DNA of 8,042 nt from Deltaproteobacteria bacterium. GTDB lineage: Bacteria; Desulfobacterota; Desulfomonilia; UBA1062. Shown here piece after piece: positions 1 to 6,829 of the stretch (positions are counted from its first letter, which is position 1; each line of letters opens with the position of its first letter). Below the pieces are notes generated by a model, which searched no databases, was not told the origin of the DNA, and was given only the letters and a program-made list of their open reading frames with translations. Made by a program: the position numbers and the translations under genes. The DNA is taken from positions 1 to 8,042 of the forward strand of contig JAGVNP010000061.1 in NCBI GenBank assembly GCA_020053185.1, written 5' to 3'.

Positions 1-9
1 GCCACCCAT
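1..9 (-). CDS. Possible start of a further downstream gene (partial, runs off the window)
   Basis: Only three codons (Met-Gly-Gly) are visible, so no product can be named. The reason to propose a gene is the ribosome binding site: on the minus strand a perfect AGGAGGT (complement of 15-21) lies 5 nt before an ATG at 9-7, and the frame is open to the edge. An in-frame ATG at 48-46 is an alternative start but has no comparable Shine-Dalgarno. The start lies 68 bp after the TonB receptor stop with no visible terminator between, so co-transcription with the receptor is plausible. The call rests on the ribosome site alone. Confidence 0.35.
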
Positions 10-77
10 CTCACACCTCCTGCCCCAGATCCTCAAACATCTGTTCATTCTATGTACAAAAGCACACATCTTTTCTC

Positions 78-2192
78 CTAAAATTGCCATTGCACCTTGC
101 CATATACGCTGCGCTGGATCTCAAGAGGCGCAAGAGGGGACCCCAGCTTTTCTTTTAGGCTAAATTCGGGGTGGTGGTCATCGAGCAGGTTCTGGCCAAC
201 AACAGACACCTCAAGATCAGGCTTGATGTTCCAGGCAAGCCGGGCATCCATGCTGTTATATCCAGAGACCTTATAGTTTGGACCTCTTATTGTCTCAAGT
301 CTGGCCACTGAGCGGAAAGTGCAGTCCAGCTTCAGGTTATGCGGAAGATTCATGTAGGACTGGATGGCACTTTGATGGCTTGGGCTGGAGTGCTCAATAA
401 AATATTCTGAACCTGCATCAAGGGGTGTGTCAGACTCCATATCAATCTGCAACATCGACTGAGAAGCATGCAGACGCCACCAGTCAAATGGCTTATACTC
501 AACAGACATTTCTCCGCCATAGATCTTGCCGTGTAAATTATTGCGGAGATAAATAGGGAAAATGTAACGCACTGGGGAAGATGTCGGCTCCCCAAAAATT
601 TTTGAGACATCCAATTCCGAACTCAGGTAGTTGTCGTATTCATTATAGAATGTGGCAACAGCAAAAGAGAGTTTATCATGAGGCTGTATTCTATACCCAA
701 GCTCATAAGCAAGAAGTTCTTCTGTTTCAAAACCATCGTCTCCATAGGAGCGGAAGAAGAGGGTGGCAGGTGCGCCGTAATCGATATAGAATATTGTTTG
801 TTGAAGCTGGCTCTCCACAGGCGATGGTGTCCTGACTGCTCTGGAGACAGACGCCCAGAGGGATTGTCTTTGTGTAGGCTTCCATAAGATCCTAGCGCTT
901 GGTTGATACTCAGAGCCGCTGTAGTCATTATGCTCGAACTTGGACCCCACGGTCAGTTTCAGCTTATCTTCAACAAGAATTATCTCATCCTGTACGAATG
1001 CGCTGAACAGATTATCGCTGCGATCCGGATCTGTGCTGACCATTGTAGGCCAGCTATCTATCTCGATGGAATTGAGCCTATACCCGAGACCCCAGATGAT
1101 TTCATTTTTTGGTATCGAAGAAAAACGGTGCTGAAAATCAATATCAAGGGTGTCTACATCCATCTTTATGCTTGGAAAGCGTCGCTGAGTCATATCGTAG
1201 TAGGCTTGGAGTGTCCAATCAGAAGAATCGCTTAACTCCCTGTGCCAACGTCCCAGCATATTAGCTCCGGTTGAATGCAAATCATATTCGCGCCATTCAA
1301 AATACGGCGGTGAATAGAACGACAGATCTTCTCTCTGTCCGGTAATTGTTGTATAGAGATCTCCCTGAAAAGTCAGGTTATCTTTCTCTGTTGCATCCCA
1401 ATCGGTTCTGAATCCAGTCTGTGCCATCTGCCAGTTATCGTAGTTATTCGAATCTTCATGGTGCAGGGCATCCCGGCTAGCATATTTGGCATATATGCGG
1501 TAATCAAGGTCAGCTCCGATTGTGTCGCCATACCGCACAGAGCCAAAACCCTGCTCCTCTGTGCCTCCTCCGGCAGTTACCAGCCCGCCTTGTGTGTCCT
1601 TTGCGCTTTTGGTGATGATATTTACTATACCGTTAACTGCATTAGCACCCCAAAGCGTGCCTCCTGGTCCACGTATGACCTCAATGCGTGCAATATCCTC
1701 AAGAGGGTAATCCACGGCATCCCAATACACACCGGCAACAATCGGGTTATAAACGCTTCGACCATCAACGAGAACAAGCATTCGTCTGTCGAGTTCGTCG
1801 CTTAAGCCCCGTATGCCAACCGACCATCTGTGTGCGCTGATGCGTTCAACCTCAACCCCGGGCGCCAGGCGAAGAGCCTCAACAATGCTGGTAACGCCTG
1901 ATCTCTTTATGTCTTGTGAGGTGATGACATAGATCGCTGCAGGAGTGTCAAACCATTTTTCAGGCTTTTTAGCTACGGTTGTAACATGCATATTCATAAG
2001 CTCTTCAATACTCATCTCAATGAGCGGCGACGGCGCTGCTGCAATCTTGGTTTGTTCTTCTGCTGCGTTAACAGGCGTTCCAGACCATAAGAGCAAAGCG
2101 ATCAATGCTGAACCCAAGATAAAGATATATTGATGATGGGAAATACTCTCCGGCATATGTGCTTTTTTAAAAAGCCCTGACGCTCTATTCAT
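78..2192 (-). CDS. TonB-dependent outer-membrane receptor (plug + 22-strand-type barrel)
   Basis: A complete 704-residue outer-membrane receptor that would import a ligand (siderophore, cobalamin, nickel or other metal chelate, or carbohydrate; not predictable) using TonB-ExbBD energy. Residues 21-44 form a hydrophobic signal peptide with likely cleavage near VNA-A. A short segment at 59-76 (MSIEELMNMHVTTVAKK) is the N-terminal extension typical of this receptor group and contains a TonB-box-like stretch. The plug domain is about 82-195, with DTPAAIYVITSQDIKRSG, the RMLVLVDGRSVY segment and the IEVIRGPGGTLWGANAVNGIVNIIT signature. The barrel fills about 215-704 and ends in the aromatic QWQF expected for BAM recognition. 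The length is normal and there is no frameshift. The start at 2192 is preferred because GAGAGGT (2204-2198) lies 5 nt upstream; the in-frame Met13 lacks such a site. The gene is preceded by a 400-bp spacer, so it probably has its own promoter. Confidence 0.95.
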   Translation of the reverse strand: MNRASGLFKKAHMPESISHHQYIFILGSALIALLLWSGTPVNAAEEQTKIAAAPSPLIEMSIEELMNMHVTTVAKKPEKWFDTPAAIYVITSQDIKRSGVTSIVEALRLAPGVEVERISAHRWSVGIRGLSDELDRRMLVLVDGRSVYNPIVAGVYWDAVDYPLEDIARIEVIRGPGGTLWGANAVNGIVNIITKSAKDTQGGLVTAGGGTEEQGFGSVRYGDTIGADLDYRIYAKYASRDALHHEDSNNYDNWQMAQTGFRTDWDATEKDNLTFQGDLYTTITGQREDLSFYSPPYFEWREYDLHSTGANMLGRWHRELSDSSDWTLQAYYDMTQRRFPSIKMDVDTLDIDFQHRFSSIPKNEIIWGLGYRLNSIEIDSWPTMVSTDPDRSDNLFSAFVQDEIILVEDKLKLTVGSKFEHNDYSGSEYQPSARILWKPTQRQSLWASVSRAVRTPSPVESQLQQTIFYIDYGAPATLFFRSYGDDGFETEELLAYELGYRIQPHDKLSFAVATFYNEYDNYLSSELDVSKIFGEPTSSPVRYIFPIYLRNNLHGKIYGGEMSVEYKPFDWWRLHASQSMLQIDMESDTPLDAGSEYFIEHSSPSHQSAIQSYMNLPHNLKLDCTFRSVARLETIRGPNYKVSGYNSMDARLAWNIKPDLEVSVVGQNLLDDHHPEFSLKEKLGSPLAPLEIQRSVYGKVQWQF

Positions 2193-2290
2193 AATGCACC
2201 TCTCTTTTTCCCATGTGTTTCTTGCTGCATACCTCTACTAATCGGCTTTTTTCAGGATTAATTAATAATTAGAATTAATTAATAATAAAG
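2193..2290 (-). promoter_or_regulatory. AT-rich leader/promoter region of the TonB receptor with a 17-bp tandem repeat
   Basis: The receptor's upstream region contains two adjacent 17-bp units (2257-2273 and 2274-2290) that share their first 13 bases, ATTAATTAATAAT, including the palindrome ATTAATTAAT. These could be a paired operator or an AT-rich UP/-10 region. The remaining leader (2193-2255) is about 60 bp and holds the ribosome site at 2198-2204. I see no clean sigma-70 -35/-10 pair, no convincing Fur box, and too little room for a cobalamin riboswitch. Regulatory function is inferred from position only. Confidence 0.4.
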
Positions 2291-2315
2291 CGAGTAGCAA
2301 AGAGCCAAGATTAAT

Positions 2316-2434
2316 AGTCGTGAGCCGTGAATCGTAAATAGTGAATAGTGAAAAAAGCGAAAGTCAAGATTAAGGATTATGAATTATGGTTAAAGGTTTA
2401 AGGTATAAGGTTCAAGGTTCAAAGATCAAAAAAG
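2316..2434. repeat. Degenerate 7-bp-periodic array, left arm of composite repeat copy 1
   Basis: Seventeen consecutive 7-bp steps stay in one register from 2316 to 2434 while the unit changes. Early units resemble AGTCGTG, AATCGTA and AATAGTG (exact tandem pair at 2337-2350). Later units resemble AAGGATT, AAGGTTT and AAGGTTC (exact tandem pair at 2407-2420). The constant feature is the purine start (mostly AA) every 7 bases. Because 7 is not a multiple of 3, the array is not coding-like; a + strand reading frame through it (2386-2616) is judged spurious. It occupies most of the left half of the spacer between the MFS and TonB genes. Confidence 0.85.
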
Positions 2435-2467
2435 GTACAGAGGAGCTAATGTGCAAGGTGTTTTATT

Positions 2468-2546
2468 GGTTGAATTTGTCTCATTGGTTCTATTGGTTAA
2501 AGGCTCATCCAATCAAACTAATCAAACAAATAAAACCAATTGAACC
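2468..2546 (+). repeat. 79-bp imperfect palindrome, copy 1 (dispersed repeat)
   Basis: Two arms of about 35 bp around a short centre (GCTCAT near 2503-2508) are imperfect reverse complements, with about 24 of 35 positions pairing. Each arm is built from 9-bp steps: ATTGGTTCT-like on the left, CTAATCAAA/CCAATTGAA-like on the right. The element is 70/79 identical, without gaps, to the reverse complement of 6830-6908, and contains an identical 26-bp stretch (2515-2540). RNA from either strand could form a long interrupted hairpin, but no U-run follows, so it is not a classical intrinsic terminator. It separates the operon ending at 2593 from the TonB receptor gene. Confidence 0.9.
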
Positions 2547-2548
2547 AT

Positions 2549-2618
2549 TCCTACGAATCACCAATCACGAATTTCGAATTCCGATTCACGAATCACGTTT
2601 TACGAATTACGAATAGAG
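2549..2618. repeat. Degenerate 7-bp-periodic array, right arm of composite repeat copy 1
   Basis: Ten 7-bp units in one register run from 2549 to 2618. Examples are AATCACC, AATCACG (2563-2569 and again 2591-2597), AATTTCG, AATTCCG and AATTACG. Read on the minus strand, the units become CGTGATT, CGTAATT and similar, matching the AATCGT/CGTGAATCG words of the left array, so the two arms face each other across the central palindrome. The last 26 bases (2593-2618) overlap the 3' end of the MFS gene and supply its stop codon and final residues. Confidence 0.85.
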
Positions 2619-3690
2619 AAAGCCCTATGATGCCGAGGAGTAGAAAGGCAAGGGCATATCCGTAAGCAGAACTGAACACGCCAAAGCAGGCAACAGTGAC
2701 AGCCATGCCAAGATTGAATGCCCAGACAAACATGGCATTTGCCATGCCCTGCGCGGAAGGTACGGCTTCCATGGCTGCGGCATTAAGCGTAGGATATGCG
2801 TACCCATACCCTATGCCAAAAATGATTGAACATAAAACCAAACTCATCAAGCCTGCGATGGAGTGTATCATGAATGGCAGGAATACAAACATTGCTGCGG
2901 CAATGACCCATGCAGACCTTTTTCCTATTAGACCAATGCCCTTATAAAAAAGAGCCCATACGAGAATGGCTCCTAAAACAAACGATACGAAAAACGGGGT
3001 AGAGTTGGTAATGCCTATTCCCATAAGATATGGCGGAAGAAATACGACAGTTGCTCCAAATACACTACCCACAATAAACGAGCCAAACAAAAAAGGCGAT
3101 ATCGGTTTTATGTTGGCCTTTAGCGGGCTGCGTGCATGACTGGATAGCGGAAGAAAAAGACCTGCGATGGCTGCTATAAAACCAAAGATACATGCGCTCA
3201 TGAAATAAGCACAAAAGCCTGCATGGGCTATAAGATATTCTCCGAGCCCAGGGCCTATTGCATGGGTGGTGATATTTGCCACAGTAAGGATGCCTAAAAA
3301 TCTGTTTCGGTCAGGGCCATGTTCGATATCAAACACCATTGCGCCTGATACTCCGAATGCAAAGGAAAAGCTCACGCCCTGAAGTATGCGCAAGCAATAG
3401 GCGGTAAACCCAAGAGAATCGATGCAGGTAAACATGAACGTAGCAATGCTCATGCCCAACGCACCTGCAATAAACAGATATTTTTTTGCGATTTTTTCAG
3501 ATGCAATGCCAACCAGCGGCAGGCTGACTATCACTGCAAGATTGAATATCCCCATGATAGTGCCTATGTCAGCAGGCGTACCTTTTAAATGAATTATGAA
3601 TTTGGGCAGCAATATAAGCTCGCTAAAATTCAGGAAAAAGAAAAAATTTGCAAAAATCAGGCTGGCAATGTTTTGCCTCTTTCTATGCAC
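2593..3690 (-). CDS. Major facilitator superfamily (MFS) transporter
   Basis: An inner-membrane secondary transporter of about 365 residues with alternating hydrophobic stretches consistent with 12 helices. The loop between helices 2 and 3 carries a motif-A-like GIASEKIAKK (from residue 61), and helix 4 begins with the RILQG motif (residue 101), both MFS hallmarks; a cytoplasmic loop separates the six-helix halves near SSHARSPLK. The substrate is unknown; the overall look is of an efflux/sugar-type MFS_1 member. I chose GTG at 3690 because AGGA lies 6 nt upstream and the overlap with the HAD gene is then 8 bp; TTG at 3708 (371 residues, 26-bp overlap) is the alternative. It is last in the operon. 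The tail is very short: the final residues (LFVIRKT) and the TGA lie inside a 7-bp repeat array, so the native C-terminus may have been replaced. Confidence 0.9.
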   Translation of the reverse strand: MHRKRQNIASLIFANFFFFLNFSELILLPKFIIHLKGTPADIGTIMGIFNLAVIVSLPLVGIASEKIAKKYLFIAGALGMSIATFMFTCIDSLGFTAYCLRILQGVSFSFAFGVSGAMVFDIEHGPDRNRFLGILTVANITTHAIGPGLGEYLIAHAGFCAYFMSACIFGFIAAIAGLFLPLSSHARSPLKANIKPISPFLFGSFIVGSVFGATVVFLPPYLMGIGITNSTPFFVSFVLGAILVWALFYKGIGLIGKRSAWVIAAAMFVFLPFMIHSIAGLMSLVLCSIIFGIGYGYAYPTLNAAAMEAVPSAQGMANAMFVWAFNLGMAVTVACFGVFSSAYGYALAFLLLGIIGLSLFVIRKT

Positions 3691-4327
3691 ATACCATCCT
3701 ATCTGCAAGACTTCTTAAACTGGATAGAGATTCATCATTTTTTGGGCCTGTTCCACGCCATATATGAAATGCTTCTATTCCTATGCTTTTGGGAACCTCA
3801 TAATCATAAGAGATATGATCACCCACATGTATAAGCCCGCCATCTGTCATACATCGAAGCTTTGAAAATGCTCTCGCCTCTGCCTTTACCATGTCCCAGT
3901 CGTCAGGAAGAGAGATTATATCATCAAAGAATTTGCTCAAATCTGATTCGCGCACTTCTCTGTCAAGAAATGGTCTGCTTGCATTGGAAAAAATAATGAG
4001 CCTGAAGCCTTTTTTCTTCAGAATGTCTATCGCAGGCAGCACATCATCAAAAAGACCGATCTTATGCGTAAAACCTGAGATCAAGCCGTCAACATCAATG
4101 TCATTTATGCCAAACTGTTCCAGCCAGTAGCCGAGCTGATACCACTTTATTGATGCATCGCCCTCTGCCGTGTATGCCTCAGCACAGAGCTTTTGCGCAT
4201 CTTTGAGGCAAATCCCTTTTCTCTGAGCAACTATGGCGGGAATCCCTTCATTCCAGACACCATCAGCAAAATCGTGCTGGGTAAGGGTGCCGTCAAGGTC
4301 GAATGATACAGTTACCCTTTTTTCCAT
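3683..4327 (-). CDS. HAD-superfamily hydrolase (probable small-molecule phosphatase)
   Basis: A cytosolic, Mg-dependent hydrolase of 214 residues, a normal length for HAD subfamily I. Motif I is DLDGT at 10-14 (nucleophile D10, acid/base D12), motif II is FSNAS with S114, motif III is probably K148, and motif IV is HVGDHISYDYEVPKS with D170 and D175. Residues about 15-95 form a helical cap, as in C1-capped members acting on small phosphorylated metabolites (phosphosugars, nucleotides, phosphoglycolate). The true substrate cannot be read from the sequence. The start is fixed by the closeness of motif I to the N-terminus. The ATG lies 16 bp inside the end of the cyclase gene and has no good Shine-Dalgarno, which suggests translational coupling. 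Its 3' end overlaps the MFS start. Confidence 0.92.
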   Translation of the reverse strand: MEKRVTVSFDLDGTLTQHDFADGVWNEGIPAIVAQRKGICLKDAQKLCAEAYTAEGDASIKWYQLGYWLEQFGINDIDVDGLISGFTHKIGLFDDVLPAIDILKKKGFRLIIFSNASRPFLDREVRESDLSKFFDDIISLPDDWDMVKAEARAFSKLRCMTDGGLIHVGDHISYDYEVPKSIGIEAFHIWRGTGPKNDESLSSLRSLADRMVCA

Positions 4328-6006
4328 ATTTCTATGCGGTTTTTACCTTTTGCCTTGGCCTTGTACAGAGCATGATCCGCCATCCTGATGAGGTCTTGCG
4401 CATCACCCGATCCATCTTCAATCGTTGCTGTACCGATGCTTACCGTGATGTTCACCTTAATACCTTTTTTTTCTATGGGGATTGGGGCAGCGGAAATTGC
4501 ATCCTTTATTCTCTTTCCCGCAAGGTATGCGTGCTGGCTGTCGGTTTTTGGCAGAATGACTGCAAACTCTTCTCCTCCGTATCTTGCCACTATATCAATA
4601 TTTCTCACGTTCTCTGCTAACAGACGGGCCAGGTTCTTCAAAACCACATCGCCGTTCTGATGACCGAATGAATCATTCACTTCCTTAAAATCATCTATAT
4701 CGAGCATGAGGAGCGAGAGGTGGTCTTCTTTATACCTTTTGACCCTGTTTGCCTCCTGACTTAAGCGATCCTGGAAATATCTGTGATTATAGATCCCGGT
4801 AAGACCATCCGTGATAGAGAGAAGGCTTAATGTGGCGTTAAGCTCTTTCAGTTTCTCTGTGGCATTGTGGAGCTCAACAGCTCTGACTTCCAGATCATTC
4901 TTCATTCTTGTTATCTTATCCAGTGTTTTTTGCAGCTCGATGTTCTTTGAAACCAGCGCCTCTTCCAGCGCCTTTTTTTCCGTGATGTCCACAAACGCCA
5001 TAAGTGCGCCTACCTTATGCCCTTTACGGGTAATAAGCCGGGTGCTGTGTTCGATCACAATATCCTTTTTGTCTTTTGAGATAACCTTACACTGCTTCCC
5101 GCGGATCTCTGCGCCAGAAGTATAGAGCTTCTCAAAATCTTTTATGAGCTGCTTCTCCTCGGATGACTTGATAAATTTGGTAAAGAAAGAGCCTATTATC
5201 TCTTCCCTGGGAAACCCTATAAGCTCACTTACAAACCGGTTGCAGTCTTTTATATGGCCTTTGTGGGTCAGATATAAAATGCCCACAGGCGATGTATCGA
5301 AAAGCTCTAAAAATCTTTTTTCCGTGTTTCTTAAGCTTGCTTTAAGCCTCTCCTGCTCTGTAAGATCAATGAGTCTTACCAAAAACAAATCTTTCTTTTG
5401 CCTGTTATGCCAATTCCCTTCCATGCGTGCATAAGTGAGCGCGCCGGTCTTTGTCCGTAAAACAACATCCAATTTCCGAATTTCGAATTCAGATATTTTA
5501 GAGTTCTTCATCCATGCAGAAATAAATTCTGCCCTGTGCGCCTTTGATACAAACGACAAAAAAGGCTTTCCTAAAACTTCTTTTGCCTTATATCCCAAAA
5601 GCTCGGCAAAATGCGGGCTGCTGTAGACTATTACCCCATCGCGCATGATAATGCAGATGCCTGTGCTGTTTTCTGCCAGAGAGCTTACTATACCAGGGGT
5701 TAACCTAAATGCTTTCATCTCTTCAGGCTCAGAAAGGAAGATCGCCTCGCTATCATCAGAAATGACAGAGACTGCCTGAAACGCTAAGGTTCCTTTTTCT
5801 TTTTTAGGAAGAGAAATTTTGTCTGTTCCATTGTCAAGTACGGCAGAAATCTTTGCCGGATTTCTCTTTATAAAATCTAGTATCTTTTCTTCCTTGACAC
5901 CCAGCCTTACTGTCAAGGCTTTGCTGACATGGGTACACACTCTCCCTTTAAAGATAAGAACGTAGGGAGACAGGGAATCTTGTGCGATATTTATACCAAT
6001 CTCCAT
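4312..6006 (-). CDS. PAS-PAS-GGDEF diguanylate cyclase
   Basis: Predicted to make cyclic di-GMP from two GTP. The 564 residues contain no obvious membrane segment, so it is probably a cytosolic sensor-cyclase. Residues 1-100 are an unassigned N-terminal region, possibly a degenerate sensor fold. PAS1 is about 105-220 (IVSSLAENSTGICIIMRDG, then a GYKAKEVLGK turn), and PAS2 is about 228-342 ending in VDITEKKALEEAL. A helical, coiled-coil-like linker runs from 340 to 395. GGDEF begins at SITDGLTGIYNHRYF, has the metal-binding DIDDFK (D436) and ND, and the active-site GGEEF at 477-481. RNID at 468-471 is in the right position for the RxxD inhibitory I-site, so product inhibition is likely. There is no EAL domain. 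It overlaps both neighbours by 16 bp, and its start has only a weak ribosome site, consistent with coupling to the phosphoribosyltransferase. A 14-bp word from an intergenic repeat occurs in PAS1 codons (5477-5490). Confidence 0.95.
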   Translation of the reverse strand: MEIGINIAQDSLSPYVLIFKGRVCTHVSKALTVRLGVKEEKILDFIKRNPAKISAVLDNGTDKISLPKKEKGTLAFQAVSVISDDSEAIFLSEPEEMKAFRLTPGIVSSLAENSTGICIIMRDGVIVYSSPHFAELLGYKAKEVLGKPFLSFVSKAHRAEFISAWMKNSKISEFEIRKLDVVLRTKTGALTYARMEGNWHNRQKKDLFLVRLIDLTEQERLKASLRNTEKRFLELFDTSPVGILYLTHKGHIKDCNRFVSELIGFPREEIIGSFFTKFIKSSEEKQLIKDFEKLYTSGAEIRGKQCKVISKDKKDIVIEHSTRLITRKGHKVGALMAFVDITEKKALEEALVSKNIELQKTLDKITRMKNDLEVRAVELHNATEKLKELNATLSLLSITDGLTGIYNHRYFQDRLSQEANRVKRYKEDHLSLLMLDIDDFKEVNDSFGHQNGDVVLKNLARLLAENVRNIDIVARYGGEEFAVILPKTDSQHAYLAGKRIKDAISAAPIPIEKKGIKVNITVSIGTATIEDGSGDAQDLIRMADHALYKAKAKGKNRIEIWKKG

Positions 6007-6680
6007 TTCTTGCGCTTATCTACGACAATCTCGCCGGAGTTTTTCATATCAAGGAGAGCCCTCTCTATCTCTGGTATCGCAAACTCCACATCCATGGAAT
6101 ATTCGAGGATTCGTATGATCTCCTCAATAGTGGCTCCACCTGTGACCCGCAAAACTTTTTCCACAAATGCCAGAAGATCTTCATGCGTGGACCACGGGAA
6201 AAATATCCAGCGCCATTCTTCCAGCACCATGGGGCAATAGCTTGGAGTGTATTTGCTGTCAGCCTTCCTTGCAAGAATTGCAACCTTGAGATTGCCCACC
6301 CTTGGAGTAAGATATTTTTCCACACCGATCATGGTGTCGCCCACATCGCATACATCATCAACCACAAGCACCTTTTTGTTTTTAAGATTAATATCCGGAA
6401 GCGGATACACTAAATGAGAATTATCGGTGAAACCCTTGCTCTCATCCCAGTGCCCCATCTGTATGGTGCAGAGATATTTTTTCTGCAGATAATCTGCGAG
6501 TATCCTTCCTGGAACAAGTCCACCGCGCGAGATTCCTATGATCACATCCGGATCATACTTTGCATGAACAATGGATTCAGACATCTGCCAGATAAGATCT
6601 TCTGCATCTTCCCACGAGAGCCTAATGGCCTCAGGAAACTTTGACTTCATTTTGTCCAGATCTGATTGATTCCATGACAT
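5991..6680 (-). CDS. Phosphoribosyltransferase (COG2236-like) with C-terminal winged-helix-like tail
   Basis: A type I phosphoribosyltransferase that would join a nucleobase (purine is most likely in this group) to PRPP in salvage. The PRPP-binding signature VLVVDDVCDVGDT is at about 104-116. Upstream are IIGISRGGLVPGR (about 49-59) and a flexible-loop region, downstream EEWRWIFFPW, characteristic of the COG2236 / hypoxanthine-xanthine-type group. The last 50 or so residues (TIEEIIRILEY...GEIVVDKRKKWRLV) look like a small winged-helix-type domain beyond the core, of unknown use. The start at 6680 (229 residues) is preferred because AAGGAG is then 6 nt away; for the ATG at 6686 the same Shine-Dalgarno would directly abut the codon. 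It is first in the four-gene operon, behind a candidate promoter, and overlaps the cyclase gene by 16 bp. Confidence 0.88.
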   Translation of the reverse strand: MSWNQSDLDKMKSKFPEAIRLSWEDAEDLIWQMSESIVHAKYDPDVIIGISRGGLVPGRILADYLQKKYLCTIQMGHWDESKGFTDNSHLVYPLPDINLKNKKVLVVDDVCDVGDTMIGVEKYLTPRVGNLKVAILARKADSKYTPSYCPMVLEEWRWIFFPWSTHEDLLAFVEKVLRVTGGATIEEIIRILEYSMDVEFAIPEIERALLDMKNSGEIVVDKRKKWRLV

Positions 6681-6714
6681 ATGCATCTCCTTATTTCTTC
6701 ATGATGTCAGCCTA

Positions 6715-6767
6715 ATTATATCAGCCTTTGATGCTTTAAGTATAACGCAGTTGAGCCCAAGGTGCAA
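6715..6767 (-). promoter_or_regulatory. Candidate sigma-70 promoter(s) of the phosphoribosyltransferase-cyclase-HAD-MFS operon
   Basis: On the minus strand a TATACT hexamer (6744-6739) lies exactly 17 bp after TTGCAC (6767-6762). A perfect TATAAT (6720-6715) lies closer to the gene but lacks a good -35. Either would give a leader of about 25-50 nt before the ATG at 6680. The ribosome site AAGGAG is at 6692-6687. The first unit of a 7-bp array overlaps the TTGCAC box. Motif match only. Confidence 0.5.
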
Positions 6768-6821
6768 GTTTCAAGGCGTGAGATCTAAACCGTAAGGAGT
6801 AAGGAGTAAATAGTGACGAGC
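6766..6821. repeat. Degenerate 7-bp-periodic array, left arm of composite repeat copy 2
   Basis: Eight units in one 7-bp register: examples are AAGTTTC, AAGGCGT, AAACCGT, an exact pair of AAGGAGT (6794-6807) and AAATAGT. The unit style matches the array at 2316-2434 (AAGGTTC, AATAGTG). It lies between the candidate promoter and the central palindrome. Confidence 0.8.
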
Positions 6822-6829
6822 GGGGGTCT

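Noticed and set aside
1458..1805. 115-residue + strand reading frame opposite the TonB receptor
   Set aside because: Lies wholly inside a strongly supported gene on the other strand and shows no recognisable domain or ribosome site.
2193..2255. Cobalamin or other riboswitch upstream of the TonB receptor
   Set aside because: The leader is only about 60 bp, and I see no B12-box-like core or conserved helices.
2386..2616. 76-residue + strand reading frame in the spacer (contains RYKVQGSKIKK and RITNHEFRIP-like stretches)
   Set aside because: It is a translation of the 7-bp and 9-bp repeats, with no ribosome site or domain; such low-complexity peptides are typical repeat artefacts.
2316..2618. 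CRISPR array
   Set aside because: The units are only 7 bp, degenerate and contiguous; there are no spacers of 30 bp or so, and no cas gene is present.
6681..6686. ATG at 6686 as the start of the phosphoribosyltransferase
   Set aside because: The AAGGAG site directly abuts this codon with no spacing; the ATG two codons later has a normal 6-nt spacing.
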